This document shows, one piece after another, positions 1 to 7,183 of a stretch of 11,834 nucleotides of DNA. Under the pieces are notes generated by a model that worked only from the letters and a program-made list of their open reading frames with translations, was not told the origin of the DNA and did no database searches. Numbering within the stretch: position 1 is the first letter of the stretch; each line of letters opens with the position of its first letter. The DNA lies in the NCBI GenBank assembly GCA_043756275.1, contig JAYURJ010000146.1, positions 1 to 11,834 of the forward strand, in the 5' to 3' direction. The stretch comes from UKL13-2 sp043756275 (lineage in GTDB: Bacteria; Pseudomonadota; Gammaproteobacteria; Burkholderiales; Usitatibacteraceae). A program made the translations under genes and the position numbers.

Positions 1-800
1 GGAATCGACAATACGCCGCCCCGGATGATTTCAGCCACGAATCCTGTTGTGTAGATGGTGAGTCCCAGCAGGATGGTGGTGAGTTCAGGAGTCAGTTCAA
101 TTCCACCTTCGAAATTGGATCCTGTGAACGTCGGCATGTCCGCAGAGAATCGTATCTGGGCAATCCACAGGCCTGCGCCGATCACCAAAAGTGTTGCGGG
201 CAAATGCCAACGTCGCCAGCAGGTAGCGCTGGGGGTGAACGTTCTCAACACCAGAAAACACATTGCCAGGGCGGCTATTGACGCGCCGACCGTCCCCATT
301 TCAAGTGACGCCGCAGGCAGGTTCATCCCACGCATGGACAGGAAAACCCCCATCGGCAAGGCGAGGGCATCACCCACAGCCGGCAATACTTTCCACCACA
401 ACGAATACAAGAATATCAACAGCACCAATGGAGGAAAATTGCGCGCTACTTCCACCCAGACTTTGCTGGTTGCGGCGACCAGCGGATTACTACTCAACCT
501 TGCCAAACCGACAATCAGACCCAGGACGGTCGAAAACAGAATGACCAGCAGCGAAATGAAAAGCGTATTGCCGATACCCACCAGAATCGCCCGGTAGTAC
601 GGCTGGCTCGCGTCGTAAGACAGCAGTGACTCTGAGATCACCAGCCTCGATGACGTAGTCAAAAAATCAAACCCGATCGGTATACCTCGCGCACGCAGGT
701 TGCCAAGGGTCGTTGTGACCAGTAACGCGATGGCGGCCAGAATCAGTGTAAGCAGCACAAACTGGATTGCGATGGCGCGGGTTTTCGCGTTGCTGATCAT
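1..800 (-). CDS. aapQ: General L-amino acid ABC transporter permease (AapQ-like), 3'-truncated by window edge
   Basis: This is an inner-membrane permease subunit of a polar amino-acid ABC importer of the Aap/Bzt type. It reads through the left edge, so only about the first 266 residues are visible. The N-terminus (MISNAKTRAIAIQFVLL) enters a first membrane helix. It is followed by a GFDFL segment, a permease helix around ILVGIGNTLFISLLVILFST, the motif VEVARNFPPLVLLIFLY, two more hydrophobic helices, and finally GLTIYTTGFVAEIIRGG at the edge. The GNT-helix, E-R-N-P-P-L and AEIIRGG signatures and the extra central helices are typical of AapQ, which is usually near 400 residues. The EAA loop that contacts the ATPase lies outside the window. 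The ATG at 800 has an AGGGA about 7 bases upstream. It follows the binding-protein gene by 96 bp on the same strand, so it is the third gene of the operon. AapM and AapP homologues would be expected further left. The family is clear, but the substrate is not readable. Confidence 0.9.
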   Translation of the reverse strand, partial: MISNAKTRAIAIQFVLLTLILAAIALLVTTTLGNLRARGIPIGFDFLTTSSRLVISESLLSYDASQPYYRAILVGIGNTLFISLLVILFSTVLGLIVGLARLSSNPLVAATSKVWVEVARNFPPLVLLIFLYSLWWKVLPAVGDALALPMGVFLSMRGMNLPAASLEMGTVGASIAALAMCFLVLRTFTPSATCWRRWHLPATLLVIGAGLWIAQIRFSADMPTFTGSNFEGGIELTPELTTILLGLTIYTTGFVAEIIRGGVLSI

Positions 801-825
801 TGCGCCATCCCTGTTCCGGATACGC

Positions 826-844
826 GGCGTTTGGCGGCAACGCC
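826..844 (-). other. Small stem-loop between the binding-protein and permease genes
   Basis: In the 96-bp gap there is a perfect 6-bp inverted repeat, GGCGTT at 826-831 and AACGCC at 839-844, around a 7-base loop. Hairpins after the binding-protein gene are common in ABC importer operons. There they stabilise the upstream message or reduce downstream transcription, giving more binding protein than permease. The stem is short and has no T-rich tail, so the role is inferred. Confidence 0.3.
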
Positions 845-896
845 TGCGGCAGACCGCATGGGACGATGCAGGCCTTGCCCACGCAGCGCCATCCGG

Positions 897-1937
897 TCAA
901 TCCCAGGGATAGGGATAATTCAATCCTCCGTTTTTCCAAAGGGCGTTCAACCCGCGTGGAACTTTCAATGGAGAATCCTTACCTAGGTTGCGATCCCATA
1001 TTTCGGCATAGTTACCATTTTGTTTGATGACGTTGTACGCCCACTTGTCATTCAAGTCGAGGTTTTTCCCGAATCCAGTTGCGCCGAGCACACGCTTTTC
1101 TTCCGCTGTGCCATTGCGGGTCTTCTCATCGACATTTGCCGAGGTAATGCCGTGGGCTTCGGCCCAGACCAGAGCGTTCACGGTCCATCGTACGATGTCA
1201 TGCAAACGGTCGTCGCCACGCGCAATAGCCACACCGTTGGGTTCCGCGTTATGACCAACTTTGATGATGTCGTGTTCGTTGGGATCCTTGGCCACCAACG
1301 CGCGTTGGCCTGCTGCCGCGGTGCCATCCGTAACGTATGCGTCGCATCGGCCGCCAAAGTAAGCGTCCCGCGCCTGAATGGTCGAATCAAAATACACCTT
1401 TTTCATCTTGATCTTGTACTCTTCTTCCGTCTCAATGATCGCGTTTTCCGTCAAGCTGCCGCCACCCTGAAGGCAAACGGTCTTGCCGTTAAGCATCTTT
1501 GGGCTGGTGATCTTGTCTTTCTTGCGTACCAGCACGCCATCGGTATCGTAGAGTGTGATGCTCACAAATCTGACGGTTGTATCACGCGAATAGGTGATCG
1601 TCGATGTGCGCGAAAGAATATCAATCTCGCCCGTCTGAAGCGCAGGAAATCGTTGCCCGGCGTTCAGCGGAACATAGCGGATTTTATTCTTGTCGGCGAG
1701 AATCGCCGTCGCGAAGGCGCGGCAAATGTCGGAGTCAAAGCCGCGGTAATAGCCCTTTTCATCGGCACGCGAAAGTCCCGGCGTGCCTTGACTCGCGCCG
1801 CAACTGACATAGCCGCGTTCTTTGATTTTGCCTACAACAGTTTGCGCTTCGGCAGTCGTCGTCCATGCTGCTGTACCGATGAACCCCATTAACGCGGCGA
1901 GTAGAAGTGGCTGCGACGGTAATTTTAAAGTCAACAT
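897..1937 (-). CDS. aapJ: General L-amino acid ABC transporter periplasmic substrate-binding protein (AapJ-like)
   Basis: This 346-residue periplasmic binding protein of the SBP_bac_3 family should capture an amino acid and deliver it to the adjacent permease. A signal peptide occupies residues 1-31: a hydrophobic core around LLLAALMGFIGTAAW, then AEA before Gln32. The mature domain starts with VVGKIKERGYVSCGASQGTPG. It has the family signatures YYRGFDSDICRAFA, ALQTGEIDILSRTSTITYSRDT and VCLQGGGSLTE, and ends with the AapJ-like tail GGLNYPYPWD. Its length matches AapJ (about 340). The ATG at 1937 is preceded by GAAAGGAA about 8 bases upstream. It lies 70 bp downstream of the lyase gene and 96 bp upstream of the permease gene, all on one strand, so it is probably expressed from the promoter at 3344-3372. 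Assignment to AapJ rather than another polar-amino-acid binder rests on these motifs and the AapQ neighbour. The ligand is unknown, but the lyase next door suggests a sulfur-containing amino acid. Confidence 0.93.
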   Translation of the reverse strand: MLTLKLPSQPLLLAALMGFIGTAAWTTTAEAQTVVGKIKERGYVSCGASQGTPGLSRADEKGYYRGFDSDICRAFATAILADKNKIRYVPLNAGQRFPALQTGEIDILSRTSTITYSRDTTVRFVSITLYDTDGVLVRKKDKITSPKMLNGKTVCLQGGGSLTENAIIETEEEYKIKMKKVYFDSTIQARDAYFGGRCDAYVTDGTAAAGQRALVAKDPNEHDIIKVGHNAEPNGVAIARGDDRLHDIVRWTVNALVWAEAHGITSANVDEKTRNGTAEEKRVLGATGFGKNLDLNDKWAYNVIKQNGNYAEIWDRNLGKDSPLKVPRGLNALWKNGGLNYPYPWD

Positions 1938-2007
1938 TTTTCAAATTCCTTTCTTGTTTAGCTTTCGAATGACGTTGCTCGTTGGCGCGATGGCAACGCG
2001 CTTTTTT

Positions 2008-3207
2008 TCAGGCGACATTGGTAGCAGGATTTGCCGCATACCCTTGCACGGACATGCTTTTTGCCGTCAGGCGTGAAAATCCTTCTTCCAGATCTTCATA
2101 CAATTGTTCGACCGGTTCAAGACCCATGTGCAGGCGCAAGATGTACCTTCCTTGAGGCCACGGCTCCGCCGTGCGTACACTGGATAGATCGCCAAGGGCA
2201 ACCAAGCTGGTCGTGCCGCCCCAGCTATTGCCGATGCGAAAATATCGTAATCCATCGAGCATGGCGCTGATGGAATCAAGATTTTGATCATGCAAGATCA
2301 GGCTGACCAGACCATTTCCACTCGCGAAATATCGGTCAAAACGAGAAAAATAGGCATCGGTCGAATCGGCCGGGTTCAGCACCGTTTTAACCTCAGTCCG
2401 AGCACGAAGCCATCGGGTCAGTTCGAGCCCCCTCTTTGCATGTTCGGCCAAGCGGATCTCCAGCGTACTCAAGCCGCGCATAACCAGATAGGCATCGTCG
2501 GAAGATACGCCAATACCACTCCCGGTCACGAAGGTTTTGAGTTTGCGATACAGGCCTTCGTCGTTCACGGTTACTGACCCCATGCAGACATCGGAATGAC
2601 CAGACGCATATTTGGACAGTGAGGTGCAAACAATATCGATTCCATGATCGAACATCCGTGCATTTCCAAAGCCCCAGGTGTTGTCCATCATGACCAACGC
2701 GTGTGCGGCATGCGCCACCTCGCAGATGATCGAAATGTCCTGAATTTCCATGGTGAACGAGCCCGGCGATTCCAGCACCACCAGTTTGGTTTTCTCGTTA
2801 ATCAAGGAATGCAAACTACCCGCACCCGCCTCGAAAAACGTCACGGCGACACCCATTTTCTTTAAGATTGTCTGGCAAAATTCTCGCGTCGGCCCGTACA
2901 CGCAATCGGCAACAAGCACGTGATCACCAACCTGAAGGACTGCCAGCATGGAAAGTGTCAGCGAGGCCAGGCCGGACGGTACCAGCACGGCGCGTTGCCC
3001 GCCTTCGACGCGTGCGATCTGCTCTTCAAGTGCCTTGGTGGTCGGCGTGCCATACAAGCCGTATGAGAATCCATCGAAGAGCTGCGTCTTGCGAGACAAA
3101 AAAGCCGCAGTCGAATCGAAAACGAGTGTCGATGCGCGGTGGATCGGCAAATTCAGGGCATTGAATTTTGGCGCGTTCTTGCTCAAGGCATTCCTATTTT
3201 TTTCCAT
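2008..3207 (-). CDS. metC: Cystathionine beta-lyase-like PLP enzyme (Cys/Met metabolism family)
   Basis: This is a cytoplasmic PLP-dependent C-S lyase of the Cys/Met metabolism family. In MetC the reaction is cystathionine to homocysteine, pyruvate and ammonia; other thioether or disulfide amino acids are also possible substrates. From the chosen start it is 399 residues, close to the usual 390-400. Visible motifs are YGLYGTPTT (about residues 49-57), PSGLAS, VLESPGSFTMEIQDI, the PLP-ring Asp in MDNTWG (Asp175), the Schiff-base Lys in SLSKYASGHSD (Lys199), SWGGTTSL, and LRLHMGLEPVEQLYEDLEEGF near the end. Several of these resemble E. coli MetC. The Arg expected after Tyr-Gly in the phosphate-binding motif is Leu here. 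In-frame ATGs at 3258, 3222, 3210 and 3207 are possible starts. Only 3210 and 3207 follow a good ribosome site (GGGAAAG at 3214-3220), and 3207 has the better spacing; starting at 3258 would give 416 residues. It is first in the operon with aapJ and aapQ and divergent from the LysR gene. Biosynthetic metC is a weaker reading because of the transporter and regulator neighbours. Confidence 0.88.
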   Translation of the reverse strand: MEKNRNALSKNAPKFNALNLPIHRASTLVFDSTAAFLSRKTQLFDGFSYGLYGTPTTKALEEQIARVEGGQRAVLVPSGLASLTLSMLAVLQVGDHVLVADCVYGPTREFCQTILKKMGVAVTFFEAGAGSLHSLINEKTKLVVLESPGSFTMEIQDISIICEVAHAAHALVMMDNTWGFGNARMFDHGIDIVCTSLSKYASGHSDVCMGSVTVNDEGLYRKLKTFVTGSGIGVSSDDAYLVMRGLSTLEIRLAEHAKRGLELTRWLRARTEVKTVLNPADSTDAYFSRFDRYFASGNGLVSLILHDQNLDSISAMLDGLRYFRIGNSWGGTTSLVALGDLSSVRTAEPWPQGRYILRLHMGLEPVEQLYEDLEEGFSRLTAKSMSVQGYAANPATNVA

Positions 3208-3343
3208 CATGTTCTTTCCCATATCGCCGATAAAAATGAAAAAGTTGGCGCTATCCATCTGATCAAGGGCATGGGCATCGCGCTCACGGTGATCCTAGCC
3301 AACAACGCCCCAGTTCAATGCTGCGAGACAAATCCCGTGGTGT

Positions 3344-3372
3344 AGTATCTTGAAATTCATGTATCGATTCAA
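3344..3372 (-). promoter_or_regulatory. Predicted promoter of the lyase-aapJ-aapQ operon
   Basis: On the minus strand a -35 TTGAAT (3367-3372) and a -10 GATACT (3344-3349) are separated by exactly 17 bp. Each matches 4 of 6 consensus bases, as expected for an activator-dependent promoter. Transcription would begin near 3337, leaving a leader of about 130 nt before the start at 3207. The -35 edge is 28 bp from the centre of the dyad at 3393-3407. The same arrangement occurs at the receptor promoter (7119-7147), which strengthens both calls. Confidence 0.6.
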
Positions 3373-3392
3373 CACAAAAAAAGCCTAACTCG

Positions 3393-3409
3393 ATAAGCAG
3401 GACTTATAT
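3393..3409. promoter_or_regulatory. Predicted LysR-type operator in the lysR/lyase divergent region
   Basis: ATAAGCAGGACTTATAT contains a perfect interrupted dyad, ATAAG-N5-CTTAT, which also reads ATAA-N7-TTAT and T-N11-A, the LysR-type recognition pattern. Its centre (3400) is about 63 bp upstream of the predicted lyase start point, the usual activation position. The AGGA ribosome site of the divergent regulator (3399-3402) lies inside the dyad, so binding here could also limit regulator expression. A near-copy (14 of 17 positions identical) lies upstream of the TonB receptor gene at 7168-7184. That the neighbouring LysR protein is the one that binds is inferred. Confidence 0.65.
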
Positions 3410-4333
3410 ATGGAAATGCGCGAAATCGAAGTTTTCCGAGCGGTGATGCAAGCGGGAAGCACCAGCAAGGCCGCAGCATTGCTGAGCATTTCGCAACCGG
3501 CAGTCAGCCAGTCGATACGAAAACTTGAAAGCGAGTCAGAGCTGCGGCTGTTCGAGCGTGTCAGAGGGCGCCTGGTCGCGACGCAAGAAGCGCTGGCATT
3601 GTTGGTTGAAGTCGATTTGTGCTTTGCCGGCTTTGAAAGCATCAAGCATCGGATCCGCACGCTGAAGTCTTTCGGCCTTGGGCGGCTTTCTATCGCCTCT
3701 TTTCCGGCACTAGGCACAGGATTCATGGCGCGCGCGATCGCCGCCTTCGAACTTGAGAAACGCGGGATTCAAATGTCGTTCCAGATCATGAGTTCGCGCG
3801 ACGTGCATCAGAAGGTCTCGTCCGGACGGCTCGATTTCGGTTTGATGGCCGACGAACTTTCCGTCATCGGGCTGGAACATTCTAAGTTCATGAGCTTACC
3901 CGGTGTCATCGTGATGGCCACCCAGCATCCGCTCGCGCGCAAGGCCATATTGGAACCGGACGATTTAGTGAGTTATCCATTCATCGCGCTCAATCCAGAA
4001 GACGCCAGCCGCCGACGTCTGGAGCTGGCGTTACGGGAGGAAAACAAGGAGTTGCGGCAAATTATTGAAACGCCCTACTCGAATTCGGTCTGTGAACTCG
4101 CCTTGCGCGGTGTCGGCATCGGTATGGCGCATCCCATCATTGCCCTCGACTATGCGGAGCGCGGGCTGGTCGTCAAGCCGATGTCGATCGACATCGGCTT
4201 TACCGGGTTGCTGGTATTTCGTCCCGGTACGCCCCTCTCCGAAAACGCAAAAGCGCTGCTGAAAATCATGCGTATCCAGATGGATGCCGACATCCGGCAG
4301 TTGCAGAAGGTTCTGGGGGGCAAAAAACGCTGA
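3410..4333 (+). CDS. LysR-family transcriptional regulator (LysR/OccR/NocR-like)
   Basis: This 307-residue DNA-binding regulator has the standard LysR layout. The N-terminal winged helix-turn-helix is about residues 1-60 (IEVFRAVMQAGSTSKAAALL, then ISQPAVSQSIRKLE), followed by LFERVRGRL, a linker helix, and an effector-binding domain from about residue 90 to 295. LFERVRGRL, a SVCELALRGVGIGMAHP-like segment and ALDYAERGLVVKPMSID closely recall LysR of E. coli and the opine regulators OccR and NocR. These sense an amino acid or amino-acid derivative and activate a neighbouring gene or operon. The ATG at 3410 has AGGA 7 bases upstream; Met3 is a possible alternative start. It is divergent from the lyase-aap operon and converges on the receptor gene. 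A T-N11-A dyad overlaps its ribosome site. It probably activates the lyase operon and, from the matching operator at 7168-7184, the receptor gene. The inducer cannot be read from the sequence. Confidence 0.93.
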   Translation: MEMREIEVFRAVMQAGSTSKAAALLSISQPAVSQSIRKLESESELRLFERVRGRLVATQEALALLVEVDLCFAGFESIKHRIRTLKSFGLGRLSIASFPALGTGFMARAIAAFELEKRGIQMSFQIMSSRDVHQKVSSGRLDFGLMADELSVIGLEHSKFMSLPGVIVMATQHPLARKAILEPDDLVSYPFIALNPEDASRRRLELALREENKELRQIIETPYSNSVCELALRGVGIGMAHPIIALDYAERGLVVKPMSIDIGFTGLLVFRPGTPLSENAKALLKIMRIQMDADIRQLQKVLGGKKR

Positions 4334-4340
4334 ACCGCCT

Positions 4341-4367
4341 TGGCACTGACCACGTCGGCAAGTGCCA
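4341..4367. terminator. Hairpin between convergent lysR and TonB-receptor genes
   Basis: A perfect 7-bp inverted repeat, TGGCACT (4341-4347) and AGTGCCA (4361-4367) around a 13-base loop, sits in the 62-bp gap between two convergent stop codons. Being symmetric it could act on either strand. There is no T-run on either side, so it may be a weak or Rho-assisted terminator. Confidence 0.4.
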
Positions 4368-4395
4368 CCACATCCATGCCCCGCGCTCACGCATT

Positions 4396-7059
4396 TCAGA
4401 ACTTGTAGTCCAACTTGGCGAACATGGTCCGACCGATAAATCCAAAGGGTGAGATGTAGTGGTAGGGGAAGATTCCTGCGTTGTCTGATCCATTTGTACC
4501 GGCAGCCACCGTCGCTGGTGTCGAGGCAATTTGCTTGTCCGGATAAGTGTTGAATACGTTGTTTACCCCAACCGTCACGCTGAAATTGCCGATCTGGTAG
4601 TTCGTGCTCAGATCCGTCAGGATCTTGGCACCGAAGGTCTGGATCACTTGGGAATTCGCCGACGGCGTCGGGGTTGGTGCCAGCCGTACGTTGTATCCGG
4701 GCGTGGCGACCGCAATTTGCGCCGGTGTCAGGCTCGTGAATGCCACCGCCGACACCTCGCCGTAACGAACGATGTTCAGGTTGACTGTAAAACTGCTCTT
4801 CTTCCAGTTAAGACCAAGGACATACTTGTCCCTCGGCGAAGCATCAGTAAGGCGGACCTGCTGGGTCAGGTCATACAACGGTGTGGTGATCCCCAGATTG
4901 CTCAACGGCACCGGTGTTGGCGCGATTCGCTTGATTGTCGTCTTGTTGTAGTTGGCTGCCGCCGTCACAGTCAGCGTGCCTTGGTCCGGGATCCTGTGGC
5001 GGTAGCTCGAGGTGAGATCGACACCTTTGGTCGTGGTATCGATCGCGTTCGTCATATAACTGATCGCACCGATGCCCGGGAAACCCTGGCTGGCCAGCAG
5101 ATTTGTGACGCGGACATCCTGGAACGTGGATGACAACGCGAGCCGATCGCGAATGTCGATCTGATAGATATCGGTCGTGATCGCGAAGGCATCTTGCGTG
5201 AAGACCAGACCCAGCGACGCGTTCTTGGATTTGGCCGGCCGGAGGTCGGTCGCCCCGAGCAGCCTTGCGATCGGATCGGCTACAGGCAGCAAGCGCAAAT
5301 TCACGGGATTGCCGGAAAGAAACGTGACCGTTGTCGTGCTGGTGTAGGACTGCGCAAGATTTGGTGCCCTGAAACCGGTGCTGACCGAACCGCGCAAGGC
5401 GAGCGGATCGGCAATCTTGTAGCGGGACGACAGCTTGAAAGTGCTGCTGCTGCCGAAATCGGAGAATCGCTCGAAACGAGCGGCACCTGTCACTACCCAG
5501 TTTTTCGCAAGGTCCTGTTCCAGTTCGGAGTACAGCGCAAAGCTGTTCCGTTGCGCGTTCAACGCGTCCTGCGGGGTCAAACCCGCGAGGGGTTGGATTC
5601 CGACCGATGCCAACCCGCCTGCACCTGGGCCGTCAAGGATCGCCACACCGCCATTGCGGTAACTGGCAAGTTCACCAGCGACCGCTTCAAAATACTCCTT
5701 GCGGAACTCGGCGCCCAAGGCGAATTTCGTCGGGCTGGCTGACCCGATCTGCAATTCCCGGGTGAGATCCAGGTTATTGGTCCATTGCCCGAAGCGCGTA
5801 CCGCCGAGGTAGGCCGCAGTGGGGCTTGCCGCACCCATGGAAGGATTGTTCGAGTTGAAGATGTCGTTGTCGATCTTGCTCTGGCCGAACTGACTCGACA
5901 GATCCCACGCAAACCCGGCGAAGTTGTCACCTTTCGCGCCGAGCGCCACCGAGAAATTTTCAAAGACCGAACGCTGTTGCGGCAAAAAACCATTCGGAAA
6001 TAAGGCGCGCACGGTGTTGTTGTCGCCCGGACGCCGGTAGAAGCCCGGTGAATCGCCGCTAAGCCTGCTGTAACCGCCGAAGGCGTACAAGCTACCTCCA
6101 TTGCCGAACGGCTTTTCGGCGTTGACGAACGCGGCACCGGATTTATAGGGGGCGTCTCCCAGTTGAAAACTATTTCTATTGAATGTTGCCTCGCGCGGAT
6201 CAAGCGTGCCGTTTGCAGGGGTCAAGCCGATGCCCGAACCATAGTTTCCGGAAATGGCTCTCGTGCCATTCGAACCGAAGTATTGCTGGCGGGTGTCGGG
6301 CTCGGCGCGATTGCTGCGCTCGCGATCCTGAAAGCGGACGGTGGTTCGAACCACGCCATCAACCCCGAACGGAATCCCCAGTGCCGCATTGAGTTCGCGG
6401 GTGCGGCCATCGCCTTCACTGGTGATACCGGTCATGATGCTGGCGATGCCGCCCAAGGACTTGTCCAGTACCACGTTGAGCACGCCTGCGACCGCGTCGG
6501 CACCGTACTGCGCGGACGCACCGTCGCGCAAAACTTCCACGCGACCGATCGCCGCCGCCGGCAGAGTGTTGAAATCATAGCCAACGTCACCACGACCGAT
6601 CTGATTATTCAGGTTGAGGGCCCCGGTAGAATGCCGCCGTTTGCCGTTTACCATTAGCAAAAGGTCGCCGGGCCCCAAGCCGCGCAAGGTCGGCGAGCTG
6701 GTGAAATCAAGTGCGCCGGCAGTCGCGGGAGCCGAAACACTGAATGAAGGCACAAGGGCTTTTAGCGCCGTCTGTAGCTGGCCTTGGCCAACATTGGCGA
6801 GTTCCTTGCCGGAGATGAGGTCGATCGGTGTCTGCGAGTCGCTGACCACGCGACTGCTGAAACGCGTTCCCGTAACGACCAGGGTTTGCAGGCTCTCCGG
6901 ATCGTCGGCTGGTTTCTGCGCTGCGGCGGCAACCTGGGCGAAACTCTCAACGGAGACCAATAATGAAATAGCCAGTGCAGCCGACACGGTCATCGGTTTT
7001 ACAACACGCTCCAAAAACATTGATCGAATTGAACGCGACAATACCGTTTCCTTAATCAT
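4396..7059 (-). CDS. TonB-dependent outer-membrane receptor
   Basis: This 887-residue outer-membrane receptor should import a scarce or large ligand into the periplasm using TonB-ExbB-ExbD energy. A signal peptide spans about residues 1-41 (core VSAALAISLLVSVESF, SFA then Gln). A TonB-box-like LQTLVVTGTR is at about 58-66. The plug domain, about 75-200, contains LLLMVNGKRRHSTG and GRVEVLRDGASAQYGADAVAGVLN. A beta-barrel fills the rest, with a late VGVNNVFNTYPDK motif and the terminal aromatic signature LDYKF. There is no N-terminal signalling (STN) domain, so no sigma-factor signalling is expected. The ATG at 7059 has AAGGGA about 8 bases upstream, supporting it over the internal Met14 and Met23. 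The upstream region carries the same operator-promoter layout as the lyase operon, so it is probably activated by the LysR protein. Automated pipelines would likely call it an iron-siderophore receptor. I see no siderophore genes nearby and no clear Fur box, so an organic amino-acid-derived ligand is at least as likely. Confidence 0.92.
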   Translation of the reverse strand: MIKETVLSRSIRSMFLERVVKPMTVSAALAISLLVSVESFAQVAAAAQKPADDPESLQTLVVTGTRFSSRVVSDSQTPIDLISGKELANVGQGQLQTALKALVPSFSVSAPATAGALDFTSSPTLRGLGPGDLLLMVNGKRRHSTGALNLNNQIGRGDVGYDFNTLPAAAIGRVEVLRDGASAQYGADAVAGVLNVVLDKSLGGIASIMTGITSEGDGRTRELNAALGIPFGVDGVVRTTVRFQDRERSNRAEPDTRQQYFGSNGTRAISGNYGSGIGLTPANGTLDPREATFNRNSFQLGDAPYKSGAAFVNAEKPFGNGGSLYAFGGYSRLSGDSPGFYRRPGDNNTVRALFPNGFLPQQRSVFENFSVALGAKGDNFAGFAWDLSSQFGQSKIDNDIFNSNNPSMGAASPTAAYLGGTRFGQWTNNLDLTRELQIGSASPTKFALGAEFRKEYFEAVAGELASYRNGGVAILDGPGAGGLASVGIQPLAGLTPQDALNAQRNSFALYSELEQDLAKNWVVTGAARFERFSDFGSSSTFKLSSRYKIADPLALRGSVSTGFRAPNLAQSYTSTTTVTFLSGNPVNLRLLPVADPIARLLGATDLRPAKSKNASLGLVFTQDAFAITTDIYQIDIRDRLALSSTFQDVRVTNLLASQGFPGIGAISYMTNAIDTTTKGVDLTSSYRHRIPDQGTLTVTAAANYNKTTIKRIAPTPVPLSNLGITTPLYDLTQQVRLTDASPRDKYVLGLNWKKSSFTVNLNIVRYGEVSAVAFTSLTPAQIAVATPGYNVRLAPTPTPSANSQVIQTFGAKILTDLSTNYQIGNFSVTVGVNNVFNTYPDKQIASTPATVAAGTNGSDNAGIFPYHYISPFGFIGRTMFAKLDYKF

Positions 7060-7088
7060 GAGCTGATTCCCTTTGGCATGTTTTTGAC

Positions 7089-7118
7089 TTGGCTATTGCA
7101 CCCTCTGCATATAGCCAA
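7089..7118. repeat. Inverted repeat at the predicted receptor transcription start
   Basis: TTGGCTAT (7089-7096) and ATAGCCAA (7111-7118) are perfect 8-bp arms around a 14-base spacer. The right arm abuts the predicted -10 (7119-7124), so the repeat covers the predicted start point and early leader. It could be a second operator for a repressor. The lyase promoter has no counterpart, so any such control would be receptor-specific. Confidence 0.45.
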
Positions 7119-7147
7119 AGTATTCTCGATACGAGATGTAAGCTCAA
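7119..7147 (-). promoter_or_regulatory. Predicted promoter of the TonB-dependent receptor gene
   Basis: On the minus strand a -35 TTGAGC (7142-7147) and a -10 AATACT (7119-7124) have a 17-bp spacer. Transcription would start near 7112, about 53 nt before the ATG. The -35 edge is 28 bp and the -10 edge 51 bp from the dyad centre at 7175, identical to the lyase promoter. The TGTTGA sequence at the -35 and the ATACT core of the -10 are shared by both promoters. Confidence 0.6.
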
Positions 7148-7166
7148 CAGGACGAAACACTAGAGC

Positions 7167-7183
7167 TATAAGTGGCACTTATA
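7167..7183. promoter_or_regulatory. Predicted LysR-type operator upstream of the TonB receptor gene
   Basis: TATAAGTGGCACTTATA is a perfect 17-bp palindrome with 8-bp arms and a single central base. It contains ATAAG-N5-CTTAT, ATAA-N7-TTAT and T-N11-A. With the following T it matches the element at 3393-3409 in 14 of 17 positions. Its centre is about 63 bp upstream of the predicted receptor start point. It lies more than 2.8 kb from the regulator gene, so the repeated sequence and spacing suggest the LysR protein acts here as well. The palindrome could also influence the plus-strand gene that starts at 7394. Confidence 0.65.

Noticed and set aside
55..597. Plus-strand open frame of 180 codons
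   Set aside because: It lies opposite the AapQ-like permease, whose membrane helices and motifs are clear in the minus frame. The plus product has no familiar features.
1020..1892. Plus-strand open frame of 290 codons
   Set aside because: It is antisense to the well-supported aapJ gene, has no recognisable domain or ribosome site, and reads as a shadow of high-GC codon usage.
3208..3343. SAM or other sulfur-metabolism riboswitch in the lyase leader
   Set aside because: The leader is about 130 nt and the neighbouring genes fit, but I could not find a recognisable SAM-type core or a terminator-like hairpin before the start.
4531..6657. Several plus-strand frames (4531-5133, 5194-5742, 6163-6657) and a minus frame 5577-6203
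   Set aside because: All lie within the TonB receptor gene, which has a continuous frame with plug and barrel motifs. These are overlapping shadows.
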